64,000 nucleotides of DNA. It comes from Fictibacillus solisalsi (lineage in GTDB: Bacteria; Bacillota; Bacilli; Bacillales; Fictibacillaceae). The notes below the pieces were generated by a model that ran no database searches, was not told the origin of the DNA, and saw only the letters and a list, made by a program, of their open reading frames with translations. Below are positions 1 to 9,109 of the stretch, piece by piece. Both the position numbers and the translations under genes were made by a program. The stretch's first letter is position 1. Every line of letters begins with the position of its first letter. Location of the stretch: NCBI RefSeq assembly GCF_900103485.1, contig NZ_FNHW01000003.1:62001-126000 (forward strand), given 5' to 3'.

Positions 1-1
1 G

Positions 2-1024
2 TTTGAACCAACCATCAAAGTGCTGGTTGGAATCAGCTATTTGATTGGATTGGGATATGGTGCATATCTTGTTTTTCACAACACACTCACTCTGGGACAG
101 CTTGTTTCTTTCAACGTCTATCTTGGAATGCTGATATGGCCGATGTTTGCCGTTGGCGAATTAATCAATGTCATGCAGCGGGGAAATGCCTCTTTAGACC
201 GGGTAAACGAAACACTTGCCTATGAACCGGATGTAAATAGCCATCCCCACCCGATAAAGCTGGACCGGCCGGGAACCATTGAATTCCGTAATGTATCGTT
301 TCGGTATCCGTCATCTGAAAGGGATAACTTAAGAGGAATTCATGTAAGCGTTAAAACCGGTCAGACGCTTGGTATTGTTGGAAGAACAGGAAGCGGGAAA
401 ACAACGCTGCTCAAACAGCTTCTTCGTGAGTATCCGTTAGGAGAGGGGACCATCAGCATCTCGGAAATCAATCTGGCACAGCTTGCCATAGAGGAAATTC
501 AGGGGTGGGTCGGCTATGTTCCGCAAGAAGCTACCCTTTTTTCAAAAACAATACGAGAGAATGTCCTGTTTGGGAATAGCCAGGGAACGGATAAGGAGCT
601 TCAGCATGCTCTTAAAATGGCAGCTTTTGATCAGGATGTGAAGTATTTGCCGCAGGGACTCAATACGCTGGTAGGGGAAAAAGGCGTCGCTTTGTCCGGT
701 GGGCAAAAACAGCGGGTTTCCATTGCCAGGGCCTTGCTCATCGATCCCGAGATCCTGCTGCTGGATGATGCCCTTTCAGCGGTTGATGCAAAGACAGAAG
801 CTGCCATCATCTCTAACATAAGAAGAGAGAGAGCAGGCAAAACAACTTTGATTACAACCCATCGGTTATCAGCAGTGGAACACGCCGATTGGATCATCGT
901 AATGGACGATGGGGAGATCGCCGAAGAGGGAACACATAACGAGCTTCTGGAGCACGGCGGCTGGTACAGTGATCAGTATGAACGGCAAAAGGTCGAAGAA
1001 CGTCACGATGAAAGGGCGGTGTAA
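2..1024 (+). CDS. yheI: YheI/BmrC-type multidrug ABC exporter half-transporter, C-terminal part (5' truncated)
   Basis: The reading frame is open to the left edge (codons in frame from base 2), so about 340 C-terminal residues are present; half-transporters of this family are about 585 aa. What remains is the last membrane helices followed by a complete nucleotide-binding domain: Walker A GRTGSGKTT, signature LSGGQKQR, Walker B ILLLDD with the following A-L-S-A-V-D, and the H-loop in TTHRLS. An Asp follows the Walker B Asp where Glu is usual (LLLDDALSAVD), which marks a degenerate catalytic site and fits the heterodimeric BmrC/BmrD arrangement, where one site is non-canonical. The stop codon lies 4 bp before the start of the partner gene. 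Known role in B. subtilis: drug efflux as a BmrC-BmrD heterodimer. Substrate here is not known. Confidence 0.9.
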   Translation, partial: FEPTIKVLVGISYLIGLGYGAYLVFHNTLTLGQLVSFNVYLGMLIWPMFAVGELINVMQRGNASLDRVNETLAYEPDVNSHPHPIKLDRPGTIEFRNVSFRYPSSERDNLRGIHVSVKTGQTLGIVGRTGSGKTTLLKQLLREYPLGEGTISISEINLAQLAIEEIQGWVGYVPQEATLFSKTIRENVLFGNSQGTDKELQHALKMAAFDQDVKYLPQGLNTLVGEKGVALSGGQKQRVSIARALLIDPEILLLDDALSAVDAKTEAAIISNIRRERAGKTTLITTHRLSAVEHADWIIVMDDGEIAEEGTHNELLEHGGWYSDQYERQKVEERHDERAV

Positions 1025-1028
1025 ATAA

Positions 1029-3050
1029 GTGAAGCCTGGAAAACGATTATTCCAATACGCTCTGATTTATAAAAAAAGCTTTATAATTGGGCTTCTTCTG
1101 CTGGCTCTCGCGGTATCTGCAGAGCTTACCGGTCCTTTTATAGCAAAACGAATGATAGATGTACACATTTTGGGGATAGAAAAGCCATGGTTTGAAACCG
1201 GGACCGGTTCAAAAAACACGGTAGCTTTTCAAGGAAAGTTCTATAAAAGGGAAGACCGGCTGCTGCCGGGTGAACGCAAGGGAACGCAAGTCAGGATCAC
1301 CCAGATCGGAAGAAGTTATTATTTCATTCCGCGACCTGCCAATATTGAAGGCGAGAAGAAGTACAATAACCATAAAATTACCGTTTCAAATAAAAGTGTT
1401 ATAAAAGAATACCCGGCAGTACCGATGAAAAACAAGGATCTTTTTAAATTCTACAAGCCTGAGATTGGGGGACTCGTCAAACTGACCGGTTTTTATTTTG
1501 TTCTGCTATTGTTCGCGAGTATTTTTCAGTATGGCCAGCATTATATGCTGCAAAGCTCATCCAACCTTGTGATCAAAAAACTGCGTCAGGATGTTTTCTC
1601 CCAAATCCAGCGGGTCCCGATTACGTATTTTGACAATCAGCCTGCAGGAAAAATAGTATCCCGGGTAACGAATGATACGGAAGCGATCAAAGAATTATTT
1701 GTAAATGTGCTGTCGAATTTTTTTACAGGAATCATCTATATGGCGGGGATTTTCACAGCTCTCTTTATCCTTGATGCCCGCCTGGCCATGATCACCATGG
1801 TTTTGGTTCCTATTCTCCTTGTATGGATCAAGATGTACAGAAAAGTTGCCTCCAAGTATAACCATATTATTCGTTCGACGTTGAGTGATATAAACGGTAT
1901 GGTTAATGAGTCCATTCAAGGCATGCCGATCATTCAGGCGTTCAAAAGGCAAAAAGAGACGGTTAAGGAATTTGAAGAGATGAACAAAACGTATTATTCC
2001 TACCAGAACAAGCTGCTAAGCTTAAATGGCCTAACGTCCCATAATCTTGTAAGTGTTCTTAGGAACCTGGCGTTCGTTGCTCTGATCTGGTATTTCGGGG
2101 GAGCTTCTTTAAAAGCGGATGCCCTGATTTCCGTTGGTGTCCTGTATGCTTTTGTCGACTATTTAAATCGGTTGTTCCAGCCCATTACCGGGATGGTGAA
2201 TCAGTTGGCACAGCTTGAACAGGCACTCGTGTCGGCAGAGCGTGTGTTTGTCCTGCTCGACGAGCCTGGAATGAATGTGGTAGTGAGAAAGGCGCCCCGC
2301 TATAAAGGGGATGTTTCATTCAAGGATGTTTCATTTGCTTACAATGAGGAAGAAAATGTGCTGAACGATATTTCCTTTGAAGCAAAGCATGGAGAAACCG
2401 TAGCGCTTGTCGGTCATACCGGATCTGGAAAAAGTTCAATCATGAACCTGCTCTTCCGTTTTTATGATATCAAGCAAGGAAAGATATTAATTGATAACAA
2501 AGATATCATGACGATGCCAAAACAGGTTGTGCGTGAGCATATGGGTATTGTACTGCAGGACCCGTTTTTATTCAGCGGCACGATTGCTTCCAACATTAGT
2601 CTTGATGATCCTTCCATCACAAGGGAAAAGGTAGAAAAAGCGCTAACGGATGTAGGGGCCATGCCATTTGTACAAAACCTTCCCGGCGGTCTTGATGAAC
2701 CGGTCATTGAAAAGGGGAGCACCCTTTCTGCCGGCCAGCGCCAGCTTCTGTCTTTTGCCAGAGCACTCGCCTATAATCCTGCCATATTAATTTTGGATGA
2801 AGCAACAGCCAGTATTGATACTGAAACAGAAGCCATTATTCAAAATGCGCTTGAAGTGCTCAAGCAAGGGAGAACGACCTTTATTATTGCCCACCGTTTG
2901 TCCACGATCAAAAACGCAGATCAGATTCTGGTTCTCGACCGCGGCAGAATTATGGAGCGGGGAACGCATCAGTCTCTGATGGAAACGCGCGGACGTTATT
3001 ATCAGATGTATCAAATACAGCAGGGGCAGCAGACAAGTAAAGCAGTATAA
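1029..3050 (+). CDS. yheH: YheH/BmrD-type multidrug ABC exporter half-transporter
   Basis: Complete 673-aa ABC exporter subunit: an N-terminal membrane domain (first helix about residues 17-37), an unusual extracytoplasmic insertion of roughly 100 residues after helix 1 as in BmrD, then the remaining helices and a C-terminal ATPase domain. Motifs: Walker A GHTGSGKSS, signature LSAGQRQL, Walker B AILILDEATASID with the catalytic Glu intact, H-loop IAHRLS. The start is a GTG 4 bp after the stop of the yheI-like gene, with a GGGCGG-type ribosome site inside that gene. The pair is therefore one operon, probably forming a heterodimer in which this subunit carries the competent catalytic glutamate. 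A strong terminator follows directly. Confidence 0.93.
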   Translation: MKPGKRLFQYALIYKKSFIIGLLLLALAVSAELTGPFIAKRMIDVHILGIEKPWFETGTGSKNTVAFQGKFYKREDRLLPGERKGTQVRITQIGRSYYFIPRPANIEGEKKYNNHKITVSNKSVIKEYPAVPMKNKDLFKFYKPEIGGLVKLTGFYFVLLLFASIFQYGQHYMLQSSSNLVIKKLRQDVFSQIQRVPITYFDNQPAGKIVSRVTNDTEAIKELFVNVLSNFFTGIIYMAGIFTALFILDARLAMITMVLVPILLVWIKMYRKVASKYNHIIRSTLSDINGMVNESIQGMPIIQAFKRQKETVKEFEEMNKTYYSYQNKLLSLNGLTSHNLVSVLRNLAFVALIWYFGGASLKADALISVGVLYAFVDYLNRLFQPITGMVNQLAQLEQALVSAERVFVLLDEPGMNVVVRKAPRYKGDVSFKDVSFAYNEEENVLNDISFEAKHGETVALVGHTGSGKSSIMNLLFRFYDIKQGKILIDNKDIMTMPKQVVREHMGIVLQDPFLFSGTIASNISLDDPSITREKVEKALTDVGAMPFVQNLPGGLDEPVIEKGSTLSAGQRQLLSFARALAYNPAILILDEATASIDTETEAIIQNALEVLKQGRTTFIIAHRLSTIKNADQILVLDRGRIMERGTHQSLMETRGRYYQMYQIQQGQQTSKAV

Positions 3051-3053
3051 TAC

Positions 3054-3085
3054 AAAGGGGAGCCAACGAGGGCTCCCCTTTTATT
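3054..3085 (+). terminator. Intrinsic terminator after yheH
   Basis: Arms AAAGGGGAGCC and GGCTCCCCTTT with a short loop, running into TTTTATTAT. It closes the yheI-yheH operon. Confidence 0.85.
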
Positions 3086-3089
3086 ATAT

Positions 3090-3251
3090 CTATTGTGCTG
3101 TTTTTTGTTCAGATGCTGCTTTTTCTGATCCCATGATCTTTACTTCATGTTCCTGGACGGACATTTCATCATGTGCAGTCGAAGCCGATGAACCTCCCAA
3201 GGCTGTGGACATACCGCCGATCACGATTTTCTTTTTCCAATCAGGATGCAT
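3090..3251 (-). CDS. Small hypothetical protein (53 aa)
   Basis: ATG start preceded by a strong AGGAGGG at short spacing; an in-frame TTG further upstream lacks such a site. The product is 53 aa, begins MHPDWKKKIVIGG, and then becomes Ser/Ala/Glu rich with no obvious membrane segment or metal motif. It lies convergent to the yheI-yheH operon, where B. subtilis also has very small genes (yheF/yheE), but I cannot show homology. The ribosome site and sensible ORF support coding; function unknown. Confidence 0.6.
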   Translation of the reverse strand: MHPDWKKKIVIGGMSTALGGSSASTAHDEMSVQEHEVKIMGSEKAASEQKTAQ

Positions 3252-3349
3252 GCATACCCTCCTATTTAATGTGAAGAAAATCAGTTTTGAAAGCAATACC
3301 CGTTGTTAGAATATTTTAAACTATTTTACAACTTATATGACTAAAAAGC

Positions 3350-3375
3350 AAAAAAAGAACCCTTTGCGGGTCCTT
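3350..3375 (-). terminator. Terminator for the 3376-3711 gene
   Basis: On the minus strand GGACCC and GGGTTC arms (one G-T pair) with a GCAAA loop, followed by a T-rich run. It abuts the stop codon of the gene. Confidence 0.65.
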
Positions 3376-3711
3376 TTACGATTTCATGATGGCATACTGC
3401 CCTCTGCTTGTTTTAAAGGTTATGATGCTTTGGTCTACATTGATTTCCTCAATGCCATCCAGCGGCACCTCGTACAAAACAGAAGGAAGCTCTGTTTTTT
3501 CGCCGTCTTCGGAGCTGTAGGCCGTGCCATGAAGGAACATGACATTGTCTGCAATGTAGTCATCAACGGAATCCCGCTGTTCAAAGGTGGCCTTTTCCAG
3601 CTGAATGTTGATTTGATCCAAATCTTCATTTTCTTCTTTTCGAATGGTAATCTGATTTCCTGCCCAGTCGTTTATTGTATTTTTAATATCAATGATTTTC
3701 AATTCACTCAT
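3376..3711 (-). CDS. Hypothetical acidic protein (111 aa)
   Basis: ATG start chosen because AGAGGTGAC sits at proper distance; an in-frame GTG three codons upstream would overlap that ribosome site. The product is 111 aa, soluble, acidic, with alternating beta-like segments and no cysteines or membrane spans. I do not recognise the family. It lies downstream of the GDYXXLXY/DUF2157 pair's end but is separated from it by 91 bp and has its own terminator, so it is probably transcribed with or after neighbours on the minus strand. Confidence 0.7.
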   Translation of the reverse strand: MSELKIIDIKNTINDWAGNQITIRKEENEDLDQINIQLEKATFEQRDSVDDYIADNVMFLHGTAYSSEDGEKTELPSVLYEVPLDGIEEINVDQSIITFKTSRGQYAIMKS

Positions 3712-3802
3712 TTGGGTCACCTCTCTAACAATGTACCCCTATTGCACAAGAATAAACCATTTGGACAGCACGATGACGGAAAATACGCAGACTATAGCAG
3801 TC

Positions 3803-4306
3803 TTACTTTTCAGGCTGGATTTTCTGGATAACACCTTTGCCCCATGGCGCGACTTTTACTGCTACGGAGTATTCCTGTCCCGGTTCTTCAAACTTCTTTC
3901 CTGTATTTTCTTCGACATAAAAACGTTCAAGACCATATTCCAAATGAAGCATTCCAACCATAGAGGGGGTAGCCTTTGCTTTTAAATAGACCTGGCTGCC
4001 TGAAACGTCAGGAGAGCGATTTGTTAACTTTTCAATGTGGTACTTCCCGTTTTCCGGGGCAAGAACGACATATACGGGGGTTGGTTCTTTAATGGGCTCT
4101 CCTTTCCAAAGGGAATCGGGAGCATCACTGATTTCGTAATTTAAGGACACATAATCCCCGGAGAATACATCCGTCGGGTCCACGGGCTTTGTTTTCAGCT
4201 GGATCTCCTTGCCAAAATAATCAACCCCATAATAACTTCCTGCTATTCCAAACAGAACGAGGACCTGAAGAATGATCAAACTAATCCACCATTTATTTTT
4301 TTTCAT
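3803..4306 (-). CDS. GDYXXLXY-motif membrane-anchored protein
   Basis: 167 aa with one N-terminal hydrophobic segment (about residues 8-28) and an extracytoplasmic domain containing the family signature GDYVSLNY at residues 50-57. The start overlaps the upstream DUF2157 gene by 14 bp, so the two are translationally coupled. Pairing of DUF2157 and GDYXXLXY proteins is a recurrent genomic association; neither has an established biochemical role. Family assignment rests on the signature motif and the partner gene. Confidence 0.88.
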   Translation of the reverse strand: MKKNKWWISLIILQVLVLFGIAGSYYGVDYFGKEIQLKTKPVDPTDVFSGDYVSLNYEISDAPDSLWKGEPIKEPTPVYVVLAPENGKYHIEKLTNRSPDVSGSQVYLKAKATPSMVGMLHLEYGLERFYVEENTGKKFEEPGQEYSVAVKVAPWGKGVIQKIQPEK

Positions 4307-5534
4307 GCTGGGTCCTCCTTTCCGCTAACACATCTTTTTTCTTTTTCTGCAAAAAGAAGTACAGAGCAAACAAAAGGATTCCACCAATCAGGAAGAACAG
4401 GGATTTTGGCATAAACGCCCACGCCAAATTCATGTAAGCAATAAAGGTGACGAGCAAAAACAAAATGATGCCCCAATTGATCTGATAGCGCTGTTCTGTC
4501 CGGTATCCTTCGGACAGCAGCAATCCGGAAAACACGAAGGCAACAATTAAATACAGGATTCCAACTGCCAGATTTCCGATGAAGATGGACAGATAAAACC
4601 AGGGGGAAAATAAAATGCCGCTTTTTATGAGTGCTGGCAAGGTGCCTTTTTTCATTCTCGAAAAAATGAGGAAAGCGGCTAAGAGAATAAAAATAAGTAA
4701 AAATGAAAGCGGCTCGGGATAATCAAAGGGATCTGAGGAAGAATTCGTTAATGTAAAGTACAGCACCAGATTTATCACAAAAGCTGCAGCTGAAGCAAAA
4801 AACTTAAGGGAAGATCCAAGACCTTGCTCAAGCCATTCTGACAGGCTGTATACACCTAGAAGAATAACGATCAGCCATAGCCAGTTTTCATCAAGAGTTC
4901 CTGCCAGGAAACCGAGATTCAAAATAAACCCGGCGGAGAAGAAGCGGATGTACAAACGGTTCTTTTCGTTCAGGACGAACCAGCCCAATCCAAGTCCGAA
5001 CAAAATCAGGAGTACATAGCTGTAACTGGAGAACTCGGTCAGGGTATAAATTTGCCCTCCGGTTAAGATGGCAAAGGTAAGAAAAAATAACAGCCTTCCC
5101 CTAAGGAAGTTCAGATAAATCAAGGCAGGCACGGACCAGATAATAAAGGTGCGTGCGTCGTAAGAAACAAAGTGGTACGTTTGGCCAAGCAGGATTAAAG
5201 AAGCACCAAAGGTGGCTAAACCCAGGCCAATAAACGATTGTCCCAGAGCTTCCTTATCTTTTTGCAGAAATGCATGACCCAAGCCATAACAGATACCTAA
5301 AACCGCGATCAGCAATATCAGCCTGAAAGGAGGAGTAATGCCGCTCCAATTGGCTGCAATAAAGGACAAGATTCCGAGACCGATTAAAACACTTGCGAAG
5401 ATGGGTATAAGGCCGATGCCCCTTTGTGAATGATTATCCTTATATTTTGCCACTATCAGACGATATTGCTCTTCGCTAATAATGTTTTCAGCTACCCACT
5501 TTTTTCCCTCTTTCTCTAACCATTGATCATTCAA
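4293..5534 (-). CDS. DUF2157 polytopic membrane protein
   Basis: 413 aa: a short soluble N-terminal domain (residues 1-40, with LEKEGKKWVAENIISEEQY typical of the family start) followed by about 12 hydrophobic segments and a basic C-terminal tail. Start is a TTG with GGGGTG upstream; no in-frame ATG fits. It forms an operon with the GDYXXLXY gene, overlapping it by 14 bp. Function unknown; the pair is probably an inner-membrane assembly with the GDYXXLXY domain outside the membrane. Confidence 0.88.
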   Translation of the reverse strand: MNDQWLEKEGKKWVAENIISEEQYRLIVAKYKDNHSQRGIGLIPIFASVLIGLGILSFIAANWSGITPPFRLILLIAVLGICYGLGHAFLQKDKEALGQSFIGLGLATFGASLILLGQTYHFVSYDARTFIIWSVPALIYLNFLRGRLLFFLTFAILTGGQIYTLTEFSSYSYVLLILFGLGLGWFVLNEKNRLYIRFFSAGFILNLGFLAGTLDENWLWLIVILLGVYSLSEWLEQGLGSSLKFFASAAAFVINLVLYFTLTNSSSDPFDYPEPLSFLLIFILLAAFLIFSRMKKGTLPALIKSGILFSPWFYLSIFIGNLAVGILYLIVAFVFSGLLLSEGYRTEQRYQINWGIILFLLVTFIAYMNLAWAFMPKSLFFLIGGILLFALYFFLQKKKKDVLAERRTQHEKK

Positions 5535-5746
5535 TGTTTCACCCCGTTTCTTTTTAATGGAAAAAAATACATGTTAAAATATGACGCAGTTGTCGTTTGA
5601 AGTTATACTGATTTTTCCTTTCCACTTTAACAGAGTAGGACGGAAATTTCAGTACTTCACAAGATGATATGCCAATTGATTTTAGAGAATGCAGCTAGGA
5701 AAGGAAAAGCAAAAAAAACTCCACATAATTTGGAAAATGGGGCAGT

Positions 5747-5775
5747 GTATATCCTTATTTTATTGAAGCACAATA
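5747..5775 (+). promoter_or_regulatory. Sigma-G-like forespore promoter for the SASP gene
   Basis: GTATA (5747-5751), a 17-bp spacer, then CACAATA (5769-5775), close to the sigma-G consensus (GYATR, 17-18 bp, CATNNTA). It lies about 20 bp upstream of the SASP start. SASP genes are sigma-G targets, so the match is expected. Confidence 0.6.
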
Positions 5776-5795
5776 GATTTAAGGAGGTGATATCA

Positions 5796-5999
5796 ATGGC
5801 AAACAACAATAGCTCAAACCAACTAGTAGTTGCTGGTGCTCAACAAGCTCTTGATCAAATGAAGTACGAAATCGCTTCTGAATTTGGTGTTCAACTAGGT
5901 GCTGATACAACGGCTCGCGCTAACGGATCTGTAGGTGGAGAAATCACTAAACGTCTTGTAGCAATGGCTCAACAACAAATCAGCGGTTCAGCTCGATAA
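5796..5999 (+). CDS. Alpha/beta-type small acid-soluble spore protein
   Basis: 67 aa, beginning [19 protein letters not shown], with the two conserved family blocks: the E-I-A-S-E-F-G germination-protease cleavage region and the G[11 protein letters not shown] C-terminal block. These proteins coat and protect spore DNA and supply amino acids on germination after cleavage by Gpr. The start has a perfect AAGGAGGTGA six bases upstream; the frame is open further upstream but without a ribosome site. Codon use is biased as in highly expressed genes. Monocistronic, with its own promoter and terminator. Which Ssp paralogue it is cannot be told from one copy. Confidence 0.95.
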   Translation: MANNNSSNQLVVAGAQQALDQMKYEIASEFGVQLGADTTARANGSVGGEITKRLVAMAQQQISGSAR

Positions 6000-6018
6000 C
6001 TCTATAATCATGGCTGTA

Positions 6019-6046
6019 AGGGGTGGAGCGATCCGCCCCTTTTTAA
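6019..6046 (+). terminator. Intrinsic terminator after SASP gene
   Basis: Arms AGGGGTGGA and TCCGCCCCT (one T-G pair), GCGA loop, then TTTTTAATT. Confidence 0.88.
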
Positions 6047-6074
6047 TTAACTGCATTTGGAAAGAGGAATGTTT

Positions 6075-6323
6075 ATGAGCATGTGTCCGGTCTGCAATCA
6101 ATTACATACGGTCGTTTTCCATTGCCCGGACTGCGGCAATGCGGGCGAGGACCAGGGAAAGCTGAGCGATTATTTTGATGACTATAGTCCATATGTGGAT
6201 TCCGATGGTCTGAAGCTCGAAAATGGATATCCGGCAGATTTTAAGGAGTCCGAGTGCCCACATGTTTATTATTGCAAAATTTGCCGGCAGGAAATGGTCA
6301 TTTTTATATCTGAGTGGACATAA
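6075..6323 (+). CDS. Small cysteine-rich, probably zinc-binding protein
   Basis: 82 aa with three CxxC knuckles plus an extra Cys: CPVC near the N-terminus, CPDC at about residue 20, then ECPHVYYCKIC near the C-terminus, so eight cysteines suit two zinc sites. The middle is acidic and Tyr/Asp rich. Start ATG is placed 7 bp after AAAGAGG; the TTG further upstream would precede the ribosome site. Family not recognised. It sits between the SASP gene and a convergent transporter and ends in a shared terminator. Confidence 0.75.
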   Translation: MSMCPVCNQLHTVVFHCPDCGNAGEDQGKLSDYFDDYSPYVDSDGLKLENGYPADFKESECPHVYYCKICRQEMVIFISEWT

Positions 6324-6325
6324 AA

Positions 6326-6360
6326 AAATCACCAGCCCGTTTTGAGCTGGTGATTTATTT
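6326..6360. terminator. Bidirectional terminator between convergent genes
   Basis: Arms AAATCACCAGC and GCTGGTGATTT around a nine-base loop, A-rich on the left and T-rich on the right, so it can end both the Cys-rich gene (+) and the permease operon (-). The permease stop codon lies inside the right arm. Confidence 0.8.
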
Positions 6361-7008
6361 AATAATACGAAGTCGCCGTTCGAGACGTTCACGGCTCCAT
6401 TCAAGCAGGGTGGATAAACCCCAATATATAAGTGCGGCTTCCAAAAGAATCGGCAGAACAATCAAGCTGGATGCACTGCGCTGATCGGCAATAGAAGTAA
6501 GTTCAGGTACAGTAATGACAGATGCTAGTGACGAAGACTTGGCAACGTCTATCAGTGAGTTCCAGATGGACGGGATGGCAATGCGCCATGCCTGAGGCAG
6601 GATAACCTCCCTAAACGTCTGATAGTAGTTCATGCCAAGTGAATAGGATGCCTCCCATTGGCCGTTAGGTATGGATTGAATCGCTCCGCGGTAGGACTCC
6701 GCAATATAAGCGCTGAAATGAAGGATTAATCCGACAAGTGCTGCCTGCCATCCTTCAGGAGTGATCGCAAACGTAAATCCGTTATACCATATCAATAATT
6801 GAATAAGAAGGGGAGTTCCCCTGAAAAAGGAAATATAGATTCTTGCAATACGGGAAAGGACGCTGTTGCTCGACATTCTGCATAACGCGATGACCAGCCC
6901 AAAAATTAATGAGCCGATAATGGACCCCAGGCTAAGGAGAACGGTGATTTTGGCTCCCTCCAGTAAAAACGGGAGGGAGTCCACCATGTACTGGAGAGAA
7001 CTACTCAC
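6355..7008 (-). CDS. Polar amino-acid ABC transporter permease
   Basis: 217 aa HisM/TcyB-type permease: about five membrane helices, the FFRGTPLLIQL segment typical of polar amino-acid permeases, and the cytoplasmic EAA-like loop around E-A-S-Y-S-L-G-M-N-Y-Y-Q-T-F. Start is a GTG that overlaps the stop of the binding-protein gene by 8 bp, indicating tight coupling. No ATPase gene follows: the operon ends in a terminator right at the stop codon. Substrate could be cystine, glutamine or another polar amino acid; the sequence does not decide. Confidence 0.9.
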   Translation of the reverse strand: MSSSLQYMVDSLPFLLEGAKITVLLSLGSIIGSLIFGLVIALCRMSSNSVLSRIARIYISFFRGTPLLIQLLIWYNGFTFAITPEGWQAALVGLILHFSAYIAESYRGAIQSIPNGQWEASYSLGMNYYQTFREVILPQAWRIAIPSIWNSLIDVAKSSSLASVITVPELTSIADQRSASSLIVLPILLEAALIYWGLSTLLEWSRERLERRLRIIK

Positions 7009-7768
7009 TTACGTCTGCTCCGAAGTACTTTTTGGAAAGTTTGGAAAGCGTACCGTCCTTCTTCATGTCAGCAAGAGCCTTATCCACTTTTTTCGCTAAG
7101 TCTTTATTATCTTTCTTGAAGGCAAAGGCCATTTTATTTTCATTGAACGGTTTGCCCACTGCTTTTACATTGTATTTTGTGTTTTTCAGTTCTGTTAAAA
7201 CGAACAGTTCATCATTCAGAGCCGCATCCACACGGTTAACGTCAAGATCGGACAGTACTTGTGCAATGCCTTTGTAATACTTAATCTTTGCTCCGGCCTT
7301 TTCAGCTTCAACGGAATAGTTGCTTCCTTGAGTGGTTCCGACCACCTTGCCTTTAAGGTCTTTGATTCCTTTAATGTCCTTGTTACTTTTATTTACAATA
7401 ACTTTCCCGCCAGAAATGGTGTAGGGAGTAGAGAAGGCATATTGTTTCTTGCGCTCAGGCGTTATCGTCACCTGGTTGGCTACCATATCAAAACGGCTGC
7501 CAAGTGAAGTGAACATGTTCTTCCATTCTGTCGGTACGATTTTCGGCTTCATATCAAGGCGTTTCGCAACTTCTTTTGCTACCTCTACATCATAGCCGGT
7601 TACTTCGTTTGTTTTCTTGTCACGATAGGAGAAGGGAGGGTATGTAGCTTCCGTTCCGATCGTCAGTTCTTTTTTCTTTGCTCCGTTGCCGCCGTTATTA
7701 TTGCCGCAAGCGGACAAAATTCCTGCAAGCATGACGGAAACCATGAGGATGGCCCATAGTTTTTTCAT
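7001..7768 (-). CDS. Polar amino-acid ABC transporter substrate-binding lipoprotein
   Basis: 255 aa. N-terminal signal peptide MKKLWAILMVSVMLAG with lipobox LSAC, so the mature protein is lipid-anchored; a Gly/Asn-rich linker follows. The body is a family-3 solute-binding fold (E-L-T-I-G-T-E-A-T-Y-P-P-F, later G-Y-D-V-E-V-A and V-G-T-T-Q-G-S). ATG start chosen at the lipoprotein signal, with GGAGG nine bases upstream; the longer open frame adds a non-signal extension. It is the first gene of a two-gene operon with the permease. Confidence 0.92.
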   Translation of the reverse strand: MKKLWAILMVSVMLAGILSACGNNNGGNGAKKKELTIGTEATYPPFSYRDKKTNEVTGYDVEVAKEVAKRLDMKPKIVPTEWKNMFTSLGSRFDMVANQVTITPERKKQYAFSTPYTISGGKVIVNKSNKDIKGIKDLKGKVVGTTQGSNYSVEAEKAGAKIKYYKGIAQVLSDLDVNRVDAALNDELFVLTELKNTKYNVKAVGKPFNENKMAFAFKKDNKDLAKKVDKALADMKKDGTLSKLSKKYFGADVSE

Positions 7769-7927
7769 GTGTGTGTACCTCCATAATATATCCATAAATG
7801 GATGATTTTTTTCGTTAAATCCGATAAAACTCATCAGAATTCCTTAGTCATTTAACCAGTAAATGAAGGAATTGTCAATGATAAAACATTATTCCCTAAT
7901 CCACCTTGTTTTTCACATGATTTGCCC

Positions 7928-7982
7928 AAAAAAATAAAAAATTCTCCATCAAGGAGAAGGCAAGCCTTCTTCCTGATGGAGA
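7928..7982 (-). terminator. Long-stem terminator after msmX
   Basis: Arms TCTCCATCA and TGATGGAGA enclose a second paired segment AGAAGG/CCTTCT around CAAG; on the minus strand it runs into a long T-rich stretch. Confidence 0.88.
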
Positions 7983-8008
7983 TTCGGATATCCTTGCTGT
8001 TTTTTAGC

Positions 8009-9109
8009 TTAGTGAATACGTAGCTCTGAGTCGTTGTCAAAGAAATGCGATTTGTTCATATCAAGAGCAAGGTCAATATTTTGGCCGTTTCGTACATCGG
8101 TACGAGAGTCTACACGAGCGATGAAGTCTTGGCCCGCAATTGTAGAGTAGAGGAAGGTTTCAGCTCCCATAAGTTCTGCTACGTCAATACGGGCGTTGAT
8201 TTTCGTATTGGCAGAAGACTCAAGGAAGACAGGCTCATCATGAATATCTTCCGGACGAATGCCGAGTGTTACTTCTTTATTAAGGTAGCCCTGATCACGA
8301 AGTGTCTTCATTTTGCCTCCAGGGATAGCAACACGCACATCACTGTTAACCACAAAGAAACCGTCCTCTACTTTTCCTCTGATGAAGTTCATCGCCGGGC
8401 TTCCAATAAATCCGCCGACAAACATGTTTTCAGGTGTATCGTATACTTCCTTAGGTGAACCAACCTGCTGGATGTGTCCGTCTTTCATAACAACGATTCG
8501 TGTAGCCATCGTCATGGCTTCTGTCTGGTCATGCGTTACATAGATGGTTGTTGTTTGCAGGCGCTGGTGAAGCTTGGTGATCTCTGCACGCATCTGTACA
8601 CGAAGTTTTGCATCAAGGTTGGATAATGGTTCGTCCATCAAGAAAACCTGTGCGTCACGAACGATTGCACGTCCGAGTGCCACCCTTTGACGCTGGCCAC
8701 CAGAAAGTGCTTTAGGTTTACGGTCAAGGTATTGTTCAAGGCCGAGAATACGAGCCGCTTCTTTTACACGTTTTTCAATTTCTTCTTTGCTGAATTTACG
8801 GAGCTTTAAGCCGAACGCCATATTGTCATATACATTCATATGCGGGTAAAGGGCATAGTTCTGGAAAACCATTGCAATGTCACGGTCTTTTGGTGCCACA
8901 TCGTTTACTACGCGGTCTCCAATGACAAGATCTCCCTCTGAAATATCTTCAAGGCCGGCAATCATGCGAAGGGTTGTGGATTTACCACAGCCGGACGGGC
9001 CGACAAATACAATAAATTCTTTGTCCTTAATATCAAGGTTAAAGTCATGTACTGCGGTTACTTTGTTGTCGTAGCGTTTTACGATTTTTTGAAGTTTAAT
9101 TCCTGCCAT
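8009..9109 (-). CDS. msmX: MsmX-type multi-sugar ABC importer ATPase
   Basis: 366 aa ABC ATPase of the MalK/MsmX/UgpC type: Walker [10 protein letters not shown] (37-45), Q-loop in [10 protein letters not shown], signature LSGGQRQ (135-141), Walker B VFLMDEP (155-161), H-loop His193, then a C-terminal regulatory OB-fold domain (about 235-366) containing LGIRPEDI. In B. subtilis MsmX is a shared ATPase that energises several sugar importers lacking their own. That fits here: the importer at 56.1-59.8 kb has no ATPase. GGAGG precedes the ATG. The PucR-type gene just upstream matches the B. subtilis yxkF-msmX neighbourhood. Confidence 0.93.
   Translation of the reverse strand: MAGIKLQKIVKRYDNKVTAVHDFNLDIKDKEFIVFVGPSGCGKSTTLRMIAGLEDISEGDLVIGDRVVNDVAPKDRDIAMVFQNYALYPHMNVYDNMAFGLKLRKFSKEEIEKRVKEAARILGLEQYLDRKPKALSGGQRQRVALGRAIVRDAQVFLMDEPLSNLDAKLRVQMRAEITKLHQRLQTTTIYVTHDQTEAMTMATRIVVMKDGHIQQVGSPKEVYDTPENMFVGGFIGSPAMNFIRGKVEDGFFVVNSDVRVAIPGGKMKTLRDQGYLNKEVTLGIRPEDIHDEPVFLESSANTKINARIDVAELMGAETFLYSTIAGQDFIARVDSRTDVRNGQNIDLALDMNKSHFFDNDSELRIH

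Noticed and set aside
3337-3831. 164-codon plus-strand ORF
   Set aside because: Antisense to two minus-strand genes with good ribosome sites and terminators; its own start lies in a terminator and it has no ribosome site.
5664-5795. N-terminal extension of the SASP gene
   Set aside because: The perfect AAGGAGGTGA and the family start MANNN set the start at 5796; the extension overlaps the promoter.
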